DNA of 64,000 nt from assembly GCF_004345615.1 (NCBI RefSeq), contig NZ_SLWK01000002.1, positions 372,001 to 436,000 on the forward strand, in the 5' to 3' direction. Below are positions 8,672-17,546 of this stretch, in pieces; positions within the stretch are counted from its first letter, which is position 1; the number at the start of each line of letters is the position of its first letter. The notes below the pieces were generated by a model. The model worked only from the letters and a program-made list of their open reading frames with translations, did no database searches and was not told where the DNA came from. The DNA is from Natronoflexus pectinivorans (GTDB lineage Bacteria > Bacteroidota > Bacteroidia > Bacteroidales > Marinilabiliaceae). The position numbers were made by a program, and so were the translations under genes.

Positions 8672-9176
8672 AAGTTCCCATTATTTCCAGCTTTTTCAAT
8701 GCACGGAAATTCTATAGTTATATTAAAAAAGCTTGCATTTTAATGACTGAGAACAAGGCTATGTCACACATTATTAATTATGTAAAAGTTTTTCAGCAAT
8801 CCCTAAGTAAAACTTGCCATTACTGATAGTGTATGTTTATTCAAGGGTATAAAGTTCGGTTAAATTTTAATAACATAATTAAATTAAAATCATCTGATTA
8901 TTAATGCATAAGTAAATTTTTTGTATAAACTGTTATGTAATTAGTAAGTATTATTTTATCGGTTTTGTATTGTGTTTATTATTTATTTATGTATGTTTAA
9001 CAGATGATTGTGTTTTTTATTATCTTCTGTGTAATATTCTTTCAGCTTATGCTTTAACAGTGTTTTGCTTAAGAAATTAATATCGATCGTGAACTGGATA
9101 TTTACTATGGCTAACTATTATATTTTTAGCTGTACTGTAATAAAGAATAAATAAGTTAATATATAAAATTTTTGGA
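8672..9176. other. AT-rich intergenic region, no gene seen
   Basis: 505 bp of very AT-rich sequence between the foldback element and the first DUF2589 gene. No credible open frame, RNA fold or clear TAnnTTTG element was found; it presumably holds the promoter for the DUF2589 genes. Confidence 0.5.
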
Positions 9177-9683
9177 ATGGTTTTTTGGAAAAGTAAACCC
9201 TCTAATAAACACACACTATCTGATATAATGAGGGGGATGCAGCATTCAGTGAATACTGCACAGGAAATATTGGCAAAGCACTATGTCAATTTAATGGAAA
9301 AGTTTTTTGATGATGAAGGTAAACCAGTCACACGTACTGTGTTTTTGCCTGACAACAGGAGTATAGAAGTTCCTGTTATTTCATTAATGAATCAACATTC
9401 GCTTTACGTCGATGAACTGGAGATTGATTTTAAAGCACAGATTAATGGAGTGGCTTTAAAGAATCTGAGAGAAGGAAAAGAAGATGTAGATCGTGCAAGC
9501 TTTGCCATTGATTTTACTCCAAGCGATAGAAGTGATAATGCAGTTTCTGTTAAAATCAAATTCAAATCCTGTCAAAAACCTGAAGGTGTGTCCAGAATTG
9601 TGGATGAATTTGATAAGACCATTTTACCGGTTGATAACTTACCTGATGAGCCGGAAAGCGATGAAAATCAAACTGACAGCTAA
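9177..9683 (+). CDS. DUF2589 domain protein (divergent, short)
   Basis: 168 residues with no signal peptide or membrane segment, so probably cytoplasmic. It follows the DUF2589 plan: an N-terminal helix (SDIMRGMQHSVNTAQEILAKHYVNLMEKFF), strands around FLPDNRSIEVPVISLMNQHSLYVDELEIDFKAQI, and a C-terminal KPEGVSRIVDEFDKTI that aligns with the PEGLSRLMDIL element of its neighbour. The tail is acidic (PDEPESDENQTDS). DUF2589 proteins have no established function. The neighbouring gene is a second member, 54 bp downstream on the same strand, suggesting the two products work as a pair or hetero-oligomer (inference). Confidence 0.75.
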   Translation: MVFWKSKPSNKHTLSDIMRGMQHSVNTAQEILAKHYVNLMEKFFDDEGKPVTRTVFLPDNRSIEVPVISLMNQHSLYVDELEIDFKAQINGVALKNLREGKEDVDRASFAIDFTPSDRSDNAVSVKIKFKSCQKPEGVSRIVDEFDKTILPVDNLPDEPESDENQTDS

Positions 9684-9737
9684 TAAATAGCATCAATTCT
9701 TGACTTAAAATAACTTTAATCTTAAAACAAATTTGTT

Positions 9738-10307
9738 ATGGCAAACAGTATTACAAAAAAACTTGAAGGATTATCTATGGACGACCTTATTTCTGCACCA
9801 TTGGTGGCAGCTTGCGAGGCTCAGTCGAAATTGGCTCAAACTGCCTACAAATACATGACAGAGATAGGTTTTGAGGATGGAGATTTTTCAAAGCCTAATT
9901 TATTGAATTTTACTCTTCAACGTCCCGTCGAGACCAATGAAGGCCTTAAAACTTCAAATGTTGAAGTTCAGGCTCCTTTTTTGGGATTAGTTCCCATTCC
10001 GTCACTATTGATTGATGATGTAAAAGTTGATTTTCAGATGGAGGTAAACTCAGTTACAGCCTCTTCAAATAAAAATGAAAAAGAGGCATCTGCTGAAGCA
10101 AAGGGAAGTTTTAAATTGGGCTTATGGGGAAAAGGGAGTGTGAAAGTTAACGGAAAAGTTACAACTTCAAAAGAGAACACCCGAAGCACAAATCAGACAG
10201 CTAAATATCAGATAAGTGTTTCTGCTAAACAACAACCACCCACAGAAGGATTGAGCAGACTAATGGACATCCTTGCTAGTTGTACAGCCCCTATTTCCGA
10301 AAAGTAA
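9738..10307 (+). CDS. DUF2589 domain protein
   Basis: 189 residues, cytoplasmic by composition. Typical DUF2589 features are the helix MDDLISAPLVAACEAQSKLAQTAYKYMTEIGF (about 13-44), the Pro-rich strand FLGLVPIPSLLIDDVKVDFQMEV (about 81-103), a Lys/Ser/Thr-rich low-complexity segment (about 108-150) and the C-terminal QISVSAKQQPPTEGLSRLMDILASC. It forms a two-gene set with the shorter paralogue upstream and is followed by two hairpins (10335-10373, 10426-10451). The family function is unknown and I do not assign one. Confidence 0.82.
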   Translation: MANSITKKLEGLSMDDLISAPLVAACEAQSKLAQTAYKYMTEIGFEDGDFSKPNLLNFTLQRPVETNEGLKTSNVEVQAPFLGLVPIPSLLIDDVKVDFQMEVNSVTASSNKNEKEASAEAKGSFKLGLWGKGSVKVNGKVTTSKENTRSTNQTAKYQISVSAKQQPPTEGLSRLMDILASCTAPISEK

Positions 10308-10334
10308 CCTAACAATCCTGTATAAATTATTTTG

Positions 10335-10373
10335 AGCCTGATTTATTTATTGACCAGATAAATAGATTAGGCT
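10335..10373. terminator. Imperfect hairpin after DUF2589 pair
   Basis: Arms AGCCTGATTTATTTAT and ATAAATAGATTAGGCT can pair with internal mismatches around a 7-nt loop, followed by TTTCATTTTTT. It lies 28 bp after the second DUF2589 stop and could act as the terminator. Confidence 0.5.
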
Positions 10374-10425
10374 TTCATTTTTTATGTAAATTTACTGAGT
10401 GAACATGAGAATTGCTTTTAATATT

Positions 10426-10451
10426 AAAAGAATCCCGGTGGGATTCTTTTT
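10426..10451 (+). terminator. Rho-independent terminator before lemA-like gene
   Basis: Perfect 11-bp arms (AAAAGAATCCC and GGGATTCTTTT) with loop GGT run into a T tract. It separates the DUF2589 unit from the LemA/DUF3137 unit. Confidence 0.7.
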
Positions 10452-10558
10452 GTGATTCAGCCTTTATATTAATACGAACTGAATTTATTCTATCCCGAAA
10501 TATTTAAAATTGACGTACTGATTTAATATAAGTTTATCATCATCTAATCTAATAAAAC

Positions 10559-11113
10559 ATGGCAGCAATAATTGTAGTTGTAGTTTTGGTCTTAATTGTT
10601 ATATTGATTTATAACGGGCTGATTCGCAGACGTAACGAAGTAGATAATGCCTATGGTGGCATGGATGTTCAGTTGAAGAAACGATATGATTTAATCCCTA
10701 ATCTCGTTTCCACCGTAAAACAGTATGCATCACACGAGAAGGAATTGTTGGAGAAAATTACCGAATTAAGAGCAAGAGCCGTTTCCGGGTCGTTAAACAA
10801 TGATGAAAAGGTTGATTTGGACAATCAGATTTCCGGTACCTTAAAAGGAATTATGGTGGCCGTTGAAAACTATCCCGATTTAAAAGCAAACGAGAATTTT
10901 CTCAACCTACAAAGAACACTCAATGAGGTGGAATCTCAAATATCTGCTGCACGCCGCGCATACAATGCAGCTGTTACCGATTATAACAATGGAATTCAGA
11001 CTTTTCCTGGAAATATGATGGCCGGAATGATGGGAATGGAGCGAAAAGAGGTATTTCTAATCCCTGAAATTGAAAGACAAAATGTAAACGTTAAGGATTT
11101 GTTCAATGGATAA
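10559..11113 (+). CDS. lemA: LemA family protein
   Basis: 184 residues. One N-terminal membrane segment (AAIIVVVVLVLIVILIY, residues 2-18) leads directly into the LemA signature RRNEVDNAYGGMDVQLKKRYDLIPNLV (about 24-50). The long alpha-helical domain with NFLNLQRTLNEVESQISAARRAYN (about 122-145) follows, and the end is a short YNNGIQTFPGN motif. The length is usual for the family. LemA proteins are membrane-anchored helical proteins of unclear function, often paired with a DUF3137 or TPM-domain protein. Here the DUF3137 gene overlaps by 8 bp, so the two are translationally coupled. Confidence 0.92.
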   Translation: MAAIIVVVVLVLIVILIYNGLIRRRNEVDNAYGGMDVQLKKRYDLIPNLVSTVKQYASHEKELLEKITELRARAVSGSLNNDEKVDLDNQISGTLKGIMVAVENYPDLKANENFLNLQRTLNEVESQISAARRAYNAAVTDYNNGIQTFPGNMMAGMMGMERKEVFLIPEIERQNVNVKDLFNG

Positions 11114-12089
11114 TGCATACAATCCGAGGGAAGTAAACCTTGGAGCGCTTTACAATGAAAAAATTGAACCTCACCTGGTTGAATTAAAAGGAGAAAGACG
11201 AAAATATCAGCAGGAGTTATTTAGAATAGTCCTTTCCGTTATTGGGTTGGTCATTTTTATTCTGATGTATAGCAAATCAGGGAGTGGCTTGTTTTTGGTA
11301 CCGGTTATTGGTGCTATTGCGCTGATAATTGTTTTCGGCATAAAAGCCAGTCGAAAAATGAAATCTTATCGGTCGGCTTTTAAGGAAAAGGTTGTTGTGA
11401 GAATTGTTAAAACAATAAATCCCGATTGGTCGTATCATGCTGATGGAATGATATCCGAATCAGTATACCGTACCAGCGATATTTTCAGACGAAGTTTTGA
11501 CAAATACAGGGGAGATGATTTGGTGAGAGGAACTCTTGATAAAACCGACTTTGAGTGTTCCGAGCTCCATACTCAATACCGCGAAGTTACAACAGACAGC
11601 AAAGGACGAACCCGCACCCGTTGGGTCACCATTTTTAAAGGTCTATTTTTTCATGCTGATTTTAATAAGGAATTTCACGGCAAAACTTATGTCTCTCCCG
11701 ACTTTGCTGAGCGTTTTCTGGGAAGAATCGGACGAAAATTTCAGAAAATATCCGGTCCCGCTCCTTTGGTTGTGCTTGAGAATGTAGAATTTGAAAAGGA
11801 GTTTGTGGTGCATGCAACCGACCAGATTGAGGCAAGATATATTTTAACTCCAACCATTATGGAGGCGATGGTTAACATCAGAAGAAAGTATAATTGCAAC
11901 GTGCATTTCTCGTTTATAGGGTCGCGTGTTTACTGTGCACTGAGTATGAGAAAAGACCTTTTTGAACCAAAATTGTTTGGTTCAATTGTGGATTTACATG
12001 AAATTGAAAACATGTACCACCTTTTCCGTGTTAATGAAGTAATCATTCATGAACTAAATCTTAATACCCGAATCTGGACAAAAGATTAG
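11106..12089 (+). CDS. DUF3137 domain membrane protein
   Basis: 327 residues. An N-terminal soluble stretch (with PREVNLGALYNEKIEPHLVELKGERRKYQ) is followed by two adjacent membrane helices (IVLSVIGLVIFILMY and GLFLVPVIGAIALIIVFGI, about 47-80). A large cytoplasmic domain carries the DUF3137 hallmarks RTSDIFRRSFDKYRGDDLVRG and TIFKGLFFHADFNKEFHGKTYV. It overlaps lemA by 8 bp; LemA plus DUF3137 is a recurrent bacterial pair presumed to form a membrane complex, function unknown. No catalytic motif is recognisable. Confidence 0.85.
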   Translation: MDNAYNPREVNLGALYNEKIEPHLVELKGERRKYQQELFRIVLSVIGLVIFILMYSKSGSGLFLVPVIGAIALIIVFGIKASRKMKSYRSAFKEKVVVRIVKTINPDWSYHADGMISESVYRTSDIFRRSFDKYRGDDLVRGTLDKTDFECSELHTQYREVTTDSKGRTRTRWVTIFKGLFFHADFNKEFHGKTYVSPDFAERFLGRIGRKFQKISGPAPLVVLENVEFEKEFVVHATDQIEARYILTPTIMEAMVNIRRKYNCNVHFSFIGSRVYCALSMRKDLFEPKLFGSIVDLHEIENMYHLFRVNEVIIHELNLNTRIWTKD

Positions 12090-12209
12090 TATCAAGTCAA
12101 TCATTAAAATGACGGGTTAACTTGGGGGTTAGGGCTGAGCGAGGGAGATAACTCAGATTTGACTTGACATTAGTGTTTTTTCTAACAAATTGATTCGATA
12201 TATCAGGTT

Positions 12210-13565
12210 ATGATTTTCAAGAAAGAGATCATTCGTGCTTTAGTGCCGGTGTTTTTTGTTGTAGTTGGGTTCTCTCCTTTATTGGCCGAAGATGGACCGG
12301 TGCAAAACGGTAAACAGGGTTGGGGATTCGGGGTGTTACCCGCGATTTCCTTCGATGCCGACTTGGGATTCCAATATGGTGGGCTGGTTAACTTCTTCCA
12401 TTATGGTGATGGCAGCAGATTTCCCGATTATGACCATTCACTCTATTTTGAGATTTCCAGATATACCGGGGGAAGTGGAGTGTTTCGCTTTTATTATGAT
12501 TCTGACCGGCTTTTTGAAGGTTTGAGAGTTACCACAGATTTAACTTATATGCCTGAGCAGGCTTATGATTTTTATGGTTTTAACGGGTATGAATCGGTTT
12601 TTAATAAAAGTTGGGAGGACGATGGTTCGGCAGATTATCGTTCAAGAATGTTCTATAAGATGCAACACAACCTGTTCCGGTTTAAAACCGATGTTCAGGG
12701 TGCTATTGGTGACGGAAATTTCAGATGGATAGCAGGTGTTAACTTGTTGAATTTTGACATCGGTTCTGTAGATATTGACCGCCTGAACCGCCGACGAAGC
12801 GATGAAGACCAGCTGCCTTCTTTGGAAGAGCAACCCGGGCTATACGAGAGATATCTCGACTGGGGAATTATCCCCGAAAAACATTCAACCGGCGGCTTTG
12901 TGCCGGAAATAAAGGCCGGAGTGGTTTTTGATTCGCGTGATAATCGTCCCAACCCCATGAGAGGTGTTTGGACTGAGGCTGTTGTATTGGTTGCTCCGGA
13001 GTTTTTGGGCGCAACCACAGGTTTTTCGAAATTAGCAATTACCCATCGTCAATATTTTACCATCATACCCGAAGACCTCTCTTTCGCCTGTCGTCTTGGT
13101 TGGCAGCATACCATATTGGGCGATGTTCCGTGGTATTACCAATCGCAGATTATTACATCGGTCATGGCAGGTTCTACATCCACCGGGTTGGGTGGGGTAC
13201 GAAGTTTGCGTGGAATTCGTCGTAACCGTGTGGTTGGTGATGGAATGGTGTTTGGAAATTTTGAACTCCGATGGAAACCTCTATATTTTAGCCTTTTAAA
13301 TCAACAATTCTATTTGGGTGTAAACAGTTTTCTGGATGCCGGCAGAAGCACATCAAAAGTTGATGTTAAGTCTCATATTTCCGGAATTGATGCTCCCATT
13401 GATGATTATTTCGATTTTGGTGCAGAAGCTCTTCATGTGAGTTACGGTTTGGGTATTCGCGTTGTTATGAACCGCAATTTTATTATTGCGGTGGATTACG
13501 GACGTGCTGTTAATGAGCAGGATGGTGACTCGGGGTTTTATGTTGGATTGAATTATCTATTTTAA
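12210..13565 (+). CDS. Omp85 (BamA/TamA)-family outer-membrane barrel protein without POTRA repeats
   Basis: 451 residues. A signal peptide (about 1-26, VFFVVVGFSPLLAEDG) is followed directly by a beta-barrel. The region GGFVPEIKAGVVFDSRDNRPNPMRGVW (about 228-254) is the characteristic 'DxRDNxxxPxxG' opening of the Omp85/surface-antigen barrel domain. VRSLRGIRRNRVVGDGMVFGNFELRWKP (about 330-357) carries the conserved R-G-x-R/F loop element and following strand. It ends in an aromatic residue (VGLNYLF). Lack of POTRA domains makes it a stand-alone barrel rather than a BamA assembly factor. Its stop codon overlaps the convergent phytoene synthase stop by 3 shared bases. Confidence 0.85.
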   Translation: MIFKKEIIRALVPVFFVVVGFSPLLAEDGPVQNGKQGWGFGVLPAISFDADLGFQYGGLVNFFHYGDGSRFPDYDHSLYFEISRYTGGSGVFRFYYDSDRLFEGLRVTTDLTYMPEQAYDFYGFNGYESVFNKSWEDDGSADYRSRMFYKMQHNLFRFKTDVQGAIGDGNFRWIAGVNLLNFDIGSVDIDRLNRRRSDEDQLPSLEEQPGLYERYLDWGIIPEKHSTGGFVPEIKAGVVFDSRDNRPNPMRGVWTEAVVLVAPEFLGATTGFSKLAITHRQYFTIIPEDLSFACRLGWQHTILGDVPWYYQSQIITSVMAGSTSTGLGGVRSLRGIRRNRVVGDGMVFGNFELRWKPLYFSLLNQQFYLGVNSFLDAGRSTSKVDVKSHISGIDAPIDDYFDFGAEALHVSYGLGIRVVMNRNFIIAVDYGRAVNEQDGDSGFYVGLNYLF

Positions 13566-14395
13566 AACAACCCCATCGCATTTCTTACCGATGCCTTAAA
13601 CATCAAAACTCCTTTTTGTGGATTTGAAACCCGGTAACGTTGTTTTAATATGGCTTCGGGTTTAGCAAATTTAATTTTGTGGAACAGATTGAGGTAGTAT
13701 CTGTAAGCAAGATATACCCCTAATCTCACTTGTGGTTTTAGCCTGACGATGCCTTTAAAGGCTTCGTCAAAGTCAGATTGTATCTCTTTCTCAATTTTTT
13801 GTTTGGCTGCGGGTGTAAAATTATTGAAATCAATGTCTTTAAAATAGATGCGTCCTTTGTTTTGGTAGTCATCCTGCGCATCGCGCAGGAAGTTTACCTT
13901 CTGGAAAGCTTCTCCAAGTTTGCGTGCCGGATAACGCAGTACATTGTATTCTTCGTCATCATCAACATAAAAAACGCGCAGGCACATCAATCCAACCACC
14001 TCGGCGGAACCGTAAATATATTTTTCCAAATCATTGCGGGTGTAGGTTTTGTAATTGAGGTCCATCTCCATGCTGTCCAAAAAAGCCGTGATGAGGTCAT
14101 GGTCGATTTTACACTCGTTCACCGTGTGCTGAAAGCTGTCCAGTATGGGGTTGAGGCTGATGCCACGCTCAATGGCTTTCCAGGTGTCATCACGAAATTC
14201 GTTTAAAAGGGTTTCACGATCGTGCTCCAGAAACGTATCAACAATCTCGTCGGCATATCTCACAAAGCCGTAAATGCTGTAAATATGATTGCGGTAATTT
14301 TTATCGAGCAGGCGTACTCCCAGCGAAAATGATGTGCTGTAAAGTCGGGTGGTGCTGATGCTGCACTTCAGATTGTTTTTGCGGTAGATGTTCAT
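13562..14395 (-). CDS. crtB: Phytoene synthase
   Basis: 277 residues, usual length for bacterial CrtB. The two Asp-rich motifs that bind the Mg-diphosphate substrates are present: RYADEIVDT (about residues 46-54) and NFLRDAQDDYQNKGRIYF (about 168-185). The characteristic SxxFSLGVRLL start is also there. It condenses two geranylgeranyl diphosphates to phytoene, the first committed carotenoid step. It lies 12 bp downstream of the phytoene desaturase on the same strand, so the two are co-transcribed. Its 3' end overlaps the convergent Omp85 gene, with no terminator space between them. Confidence 0.93.
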   Translation of the reverse strand: MNIYRKNNLKCSISTTRLYSTSFSLGVRLLDKNYRNHIYSIYGFVRYADEIVDTFLEHDRETLLNEFRDDTWKAIERGISLNPILDSFQHTVNECKIDHDLITAFLDSMEMDLNYKTYTRNDLEKYIYGSAEVVGLMCLRVFYVDDDEEYNVLRYPARKLGEAFQKVNFLRDAQDDYQNKGRIYFKDIDFNNFTPAAKQKIEKEIQSDFDEAFKGIVRLKPQVRLGVYLAYRYYLNLFHKIKFAKPEAILKQRYRVSNPQKGVLMFKASVRNAMGLF

Positions 14396-14407
14396 ATCGG
14401 CCTCCTT

Positions 14408-15895
14408 TCAATTCTTTTGGTTTAAATCTTCTATTACCCTGGCAGTAGTCAGTTTGCTGCTGATAACTGTCATGGGCAATCCGGTTCCGGGAATGGTGGA
14501 CGCTCCAACGTAATAAAGATTCTTTAGCTCCTCATCTTTATTGGATGGCCTGAACCATCCAATTTGGTTCAAGTCGTGTGCCAATCCCAGTCCGCTTCCT
14601 TTGTACAGGTTAAACATGCTTTCCCAATGCTCCGGAGAGAGAATTGTTTTGCTGACTATCATTTCTTGCAGATTGTAGCCGCTGCGCCGGGACAAATCAT
14701 CAATGATGTTTTGTGCGATCTCTTCGCGGTCGTTCCAGTCGGGTTTGAACCGCAAATCGGGAGCGGGACAAAGTATAAAAAGACTCTCATGACCTTCAGG
14801 TGCATATTCAGGATTGTTCTTTGAGGGTACGTTTACATAATAATATGGCTTTTGAAACGATACCCGGTTTTTAAATACACCTTTGGCGTACTCATCAAAA
14901 TTGTTACCCAAAAAATAGTTATGATGTTGGAGATTGTCAAGTTTTCCTTTAATGCCAAGGTAAATGGTGAGTGGCGCCATGGTCCACTTCATTTTGTTAA
15001 GTTTTGATTCCCTGTATTTTGCACGATTAAGTATTTTACCACGAAATGATGCCGCATCGGCGTTTATCACAAACAAATCGGCCTGCCACTGCTTACCGGA
15101 GCTGTCGGTGAGGGATTTAAGGGTGCTGTTTTGATAAACAGCACCCGTGATTTCTGTATTGTAATGAAATTTCACTCCTTTTTCCTTTAGAACCTTCTCC
15201 AAACTCTCAACTATTTTATACATTCCACCTTTCACGTTGTGGTAACCATCGTGCTTCATTTCAACATAATTAAGCAACGAAAAAACGGCAGGCGTATCAA
15301 AAGGAGTAGCACCCAGAAAAAAGCCAACCAATGAAAATACCATACGAGCTTCCTTGCTTTCGAAGCTGTCGCAAAGCTCTTTCCACATGGTTTTAAATAG
15401 TAAAGGGGTATGTTTTAACGGCACTCGTGCCATTTGAAACAGGTAACCGGGAAATGAGTTGAAATTCCGGTGAACGATGCGGCTAACCGTATCGTTATAT
15501 AGACTTTCGGTTTTTCGAAGGTGAGCTTCCATCTTTGCTTTAAAGTCCGGCTCAAACGGTTCAAATTGCGCAGAAAGCTTGTCTAGGTCCTTATAAATTG
15601 TAAAGGTTTGGCCTATGCCATGAATGTTTACGGTGAAAAGAGGCTCCAACTCAATGAATTCAAAAGGATAATCAATGCCGCAACTTTGGACCAGTTCATC
15701 AAACTCGTAACTCATGCTGAAAAATGTCGGACCTAAGTCAAATTTAAAACCATCTTTCTCCAGCATATTGAGGCGACCTCCAGCCTGATGGTGTTTCTCC
15801 AAAATGGTGACATCAAAACCTTTTGACGCCAGCCGCAGAGCGGTGGCTAAACCACCAAGTCCGGCACCTACTATGATTATCTTTTTTTGGGACAT
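14408..15895 (-). CDS. crtI: Phytoene desaturase (CrtI type)
   Basis: 495 residues. The FAD-binding Rossmann motif IIIVGAGLGGLATALRLASKGFDVTILEK (about 5-33) and the flanking AGGRLNML are present. The C-terminal carotenoid-desaturase signature is YYVGASTIPGTGLPMTVISSKLTTARVI (about 462-489). It desaturates phytoene towards neurosporene or lycopene. It is first of the minus-strand crtI-crtB pair and faces a second CrtI-type gene across a 137-bp divergent gap, which presumably carries the promoters of both arms. Confidence 0.93.
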   Translation of the reverse strand: MSQKKIIIVGAGLGGLATALRLASKGFDVTILEKHHQAGGRLNMLEKDGFKFDLGPTFFSMSYEFDELVQSCGIDYPFEFIELEPLFTVNIHGIGQTFTIYKDLDKLSAQFEPFEPDFKAKMEAHLRKTESLYNDTVSRIVHRNFNSFPGYLFQMARVPLKHTPLLFKTMWKELCDSFESKEARMVFSLVGFFLGATPFDTPAVFSLLNYVEMKHDGYHNVKGGMYKIVESLEKVLKEKGVKFHYNTEITGAVYQNSTLKSLTDSSGKQWQADLFVINADAASFRGKILNRAKYRESKLNKMKWTMAPLTIYLGIKGKLDNLQHHNYFLGNNFDEYAKGVFKNRVSFQKPYYYVNVPSKNNPEYAPEGHESLFILCPAPDLRFKPDWNDREEIAQNIIDDLSRRSGYNLQEMIVSKTILSPEHWESMFNLYKGSGLGLAHDLNQIGWFRPSNKDEELKNLYYVGASTIPGTGLPMTVISSKLTTARVIEDLNQKN

Positions 15896-16032
15896 TCGTT
15901 TAGCTTTATTTCTGCAAATTAGATAATGTTTTTGATGATTGCACTATATTTACTGCAATTTAAACCATTTATGGGTTTGTTTTGTTTAATGAAGCAAGAA
16001 AATTTATTAAACAGAAGTAAAAGATACTTGAT

Positions 16033-17493
16033 TTGAGTAAAAAAGCAGCCATAATAATTGGAGCCGGAATCGGTGGTATTGCTGCAGCCTTGCGTCTTGC
16101 AGCAAAGGGGTATGATGTTTCTGTTCTGGAGAAAAATTCCGAGGCAGGTGGGAAAATGGCTCAATTCACCCAAAAGGGATACCGTTTCGACATGGGACCC
16201 TCGCTTTTTACTTTGCCACACTTGGTTGAGGAGCTTTTTGCTCTCTTTGGCAAGCGAATGGAGGATTATTTGGGGGTGGTTGAATTACCAATGACCTGCA
16301 ACTATTTTTTCCCTGATGGGAAAATCATAAAAGCATGGAGCAACCGGGATAAATTTCTCGATGAGGTTCAAAATTCAGGTGTTAGCCGACAGGTTGTTGA
16401 GGAGTACCTAGAAAAGCAATCTTTTCTTTATACCCACACGGCTGATTTTTTTCTGTTTAACTCCATTCATAAACCCTCCACCTTTGTTGGTGATGCCGGG
16501 AAGAAAAGCTTAAAAGCTTTACACAAACTGGATGTTTTTACATCCATGCATCAGCGAAACAAAAGAACCTTTGGTGAGAGTTATCTGGTTAGGTTGTTCG
16601 ACAGGTACGCCACTTACAACGGGAGCGACCCATATCGGGCTCCGGCAACTTTGAATATGATTGCACATCTGGAGCATAACACAGGAGCCTGGTTTCCGAA
16701 AAATGGCATGTATGGCATTTTAAATGCCTTAAAGAAATTGGCTGAAGAGGAGGGTGTTCGATTCCTTTTTAACACCGAAGTTATCGGTTTGGTAACTTCC
16801 GGAAGGGAAGTTACAGGTGTGCGAACGGGTGATTGTATTTATCCGGCATCACTGGTTGTAAACAACACCGACATAACCCTCTTCTACCGCGATATTTTGC
16901 CTAACAACAATAAATTGAGAAAACTGATGAAAAGGGAGAGGTCGTCATCGGCTCTTATTTTTTATTGGGGAATGAAAGTTAAATCTGAATTGGATGTACA
17001 TAACATCCTTTTCAGCAACGATTACGAGGCAGAATTCATAGGTTTATTTAAAACCAAATTGTTTGCCGACGATTTGACTGTTTACATATTCATCAGCAAT
17101 AAAGTGGTGCCTGATGATGCACCAAATGGTTGCGAAAATTGGTTCGTGATGGTTAATGCACCCGAAAATGTTGGTCAGGACTGGCAGGAAGAGGCCACCC
17201 GTGCGAGAGAGTTGATTATTTCAAAAATCAACACTGTTTTAAATATGGATGTTGAGAAAGTGATTGAATTTGAGCAAATTCTCACTCCGGAAGACATTGA
17301 AGAGCGAACAGGCTCTGTGCATGGTTCACTATACGGTCACAGCAGCAATTCGCCTTTGGCTGCTTTTTTAAGACATCCAAATTTCAGCAGAAGATATAAA
17401 AACCTTTATTTTACGGGTGGAAGTGTTCATCCGGGTGGCGGAATTCCGTTGTGCCTGGCATCGGCAAAGATTGTGGATGGGATGATAGATTAA
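16033..17493 (+). CDS. crtD: CrtI-family carotenoid desaturase, probably CrtD (3,4-desaturase)
   Basis: 486 residues from a TTG start at 16033; no in-frame ATG precedes the Rossmann motif AAIIIGAGIGGIAAALRLAAKGYDVSVLEK (about 4-33). The region EAGGKMAQFTQKGYRFDMGPSLFTLPHLVEELF is typical of CrtD/CrtI enzymes, as is the end FTGGSVHPGGGIPLCLASAKIV. With CrtI already present and a CruF hydratase next to it, the likely role is 3,4-desaturation of 1-hydroxy carotenoids. The alternative is a second CrtI-type desaturase or isomerase acting earlier. The assignment to CrtD rests on the neighbour and on sequence flavour, not on a diagnostic residue. Confidence 0.78.
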   Translation: MSKKAAIIIGAGIGGIAAALRLAAKGYDVSVLEKNSEAGGKMAQFTQKGYRFDMGPSLFTLPHLVEELFALFGKRMEDYLGVVELPMTCNYFFPDGKIIKAWSNRDKFLDEVQNSGVSRQVVEEYLEKQSFLYTHTADFFLFNSIHKPSTFVGDAGKKSLKALHKLDVFTSMHQRNKRTFGESYLVRLFDRYATYNGSDPYRAPATLNMIAHLEHNTGAWFPKNGMYGILNALKKLAEEEGVRFLFNTEVIGLVTSGREVTGVRTGDCIYPASLVVNNTDITLFYRDILPNNNKLRKLMKRERSSSALIFYWGMKVKSELDVHNILFSNDYEAEFIGLFKTKLFADDLTVYIFISNKVVPDDAPNGCENWFVMVNAPENVGQDWQEEATRARELIISKINTVLNMDVEKVIEFEQILTPEDIEERTGSVHGSLYGHSSNSPLAAFLRHPNFSRRYKNLYFTGGSVHPGGGIPLCLASAKIVDGMID

Positions 17494-17494
17494 A

Positions 17495-17518
17495 CGCAAA
17501 GGCACGAAGACTCAAAGT
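17495..17518. repeat. Three degenerate 8-bp tandem units after crtD
   Basis: Three octads in register (CGCAAAGG, CACGAAGA, CTCAAAGT) directly follow the crtD stop codon and lie in the gap before the cruF start. Confidence 0.4.
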
Positions 17519-17546
17519 ATTTCATATATTTAAAAAGATAATTCCC

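Noticed and set aside
17451-17546. Upstream extension of the CruF frame beginning inside crtD
   Set aside because: It overlaps crtD by 43 bp and passes through the octad repeat; the ATG at 17547 begins just before the first conserved membrane segment.
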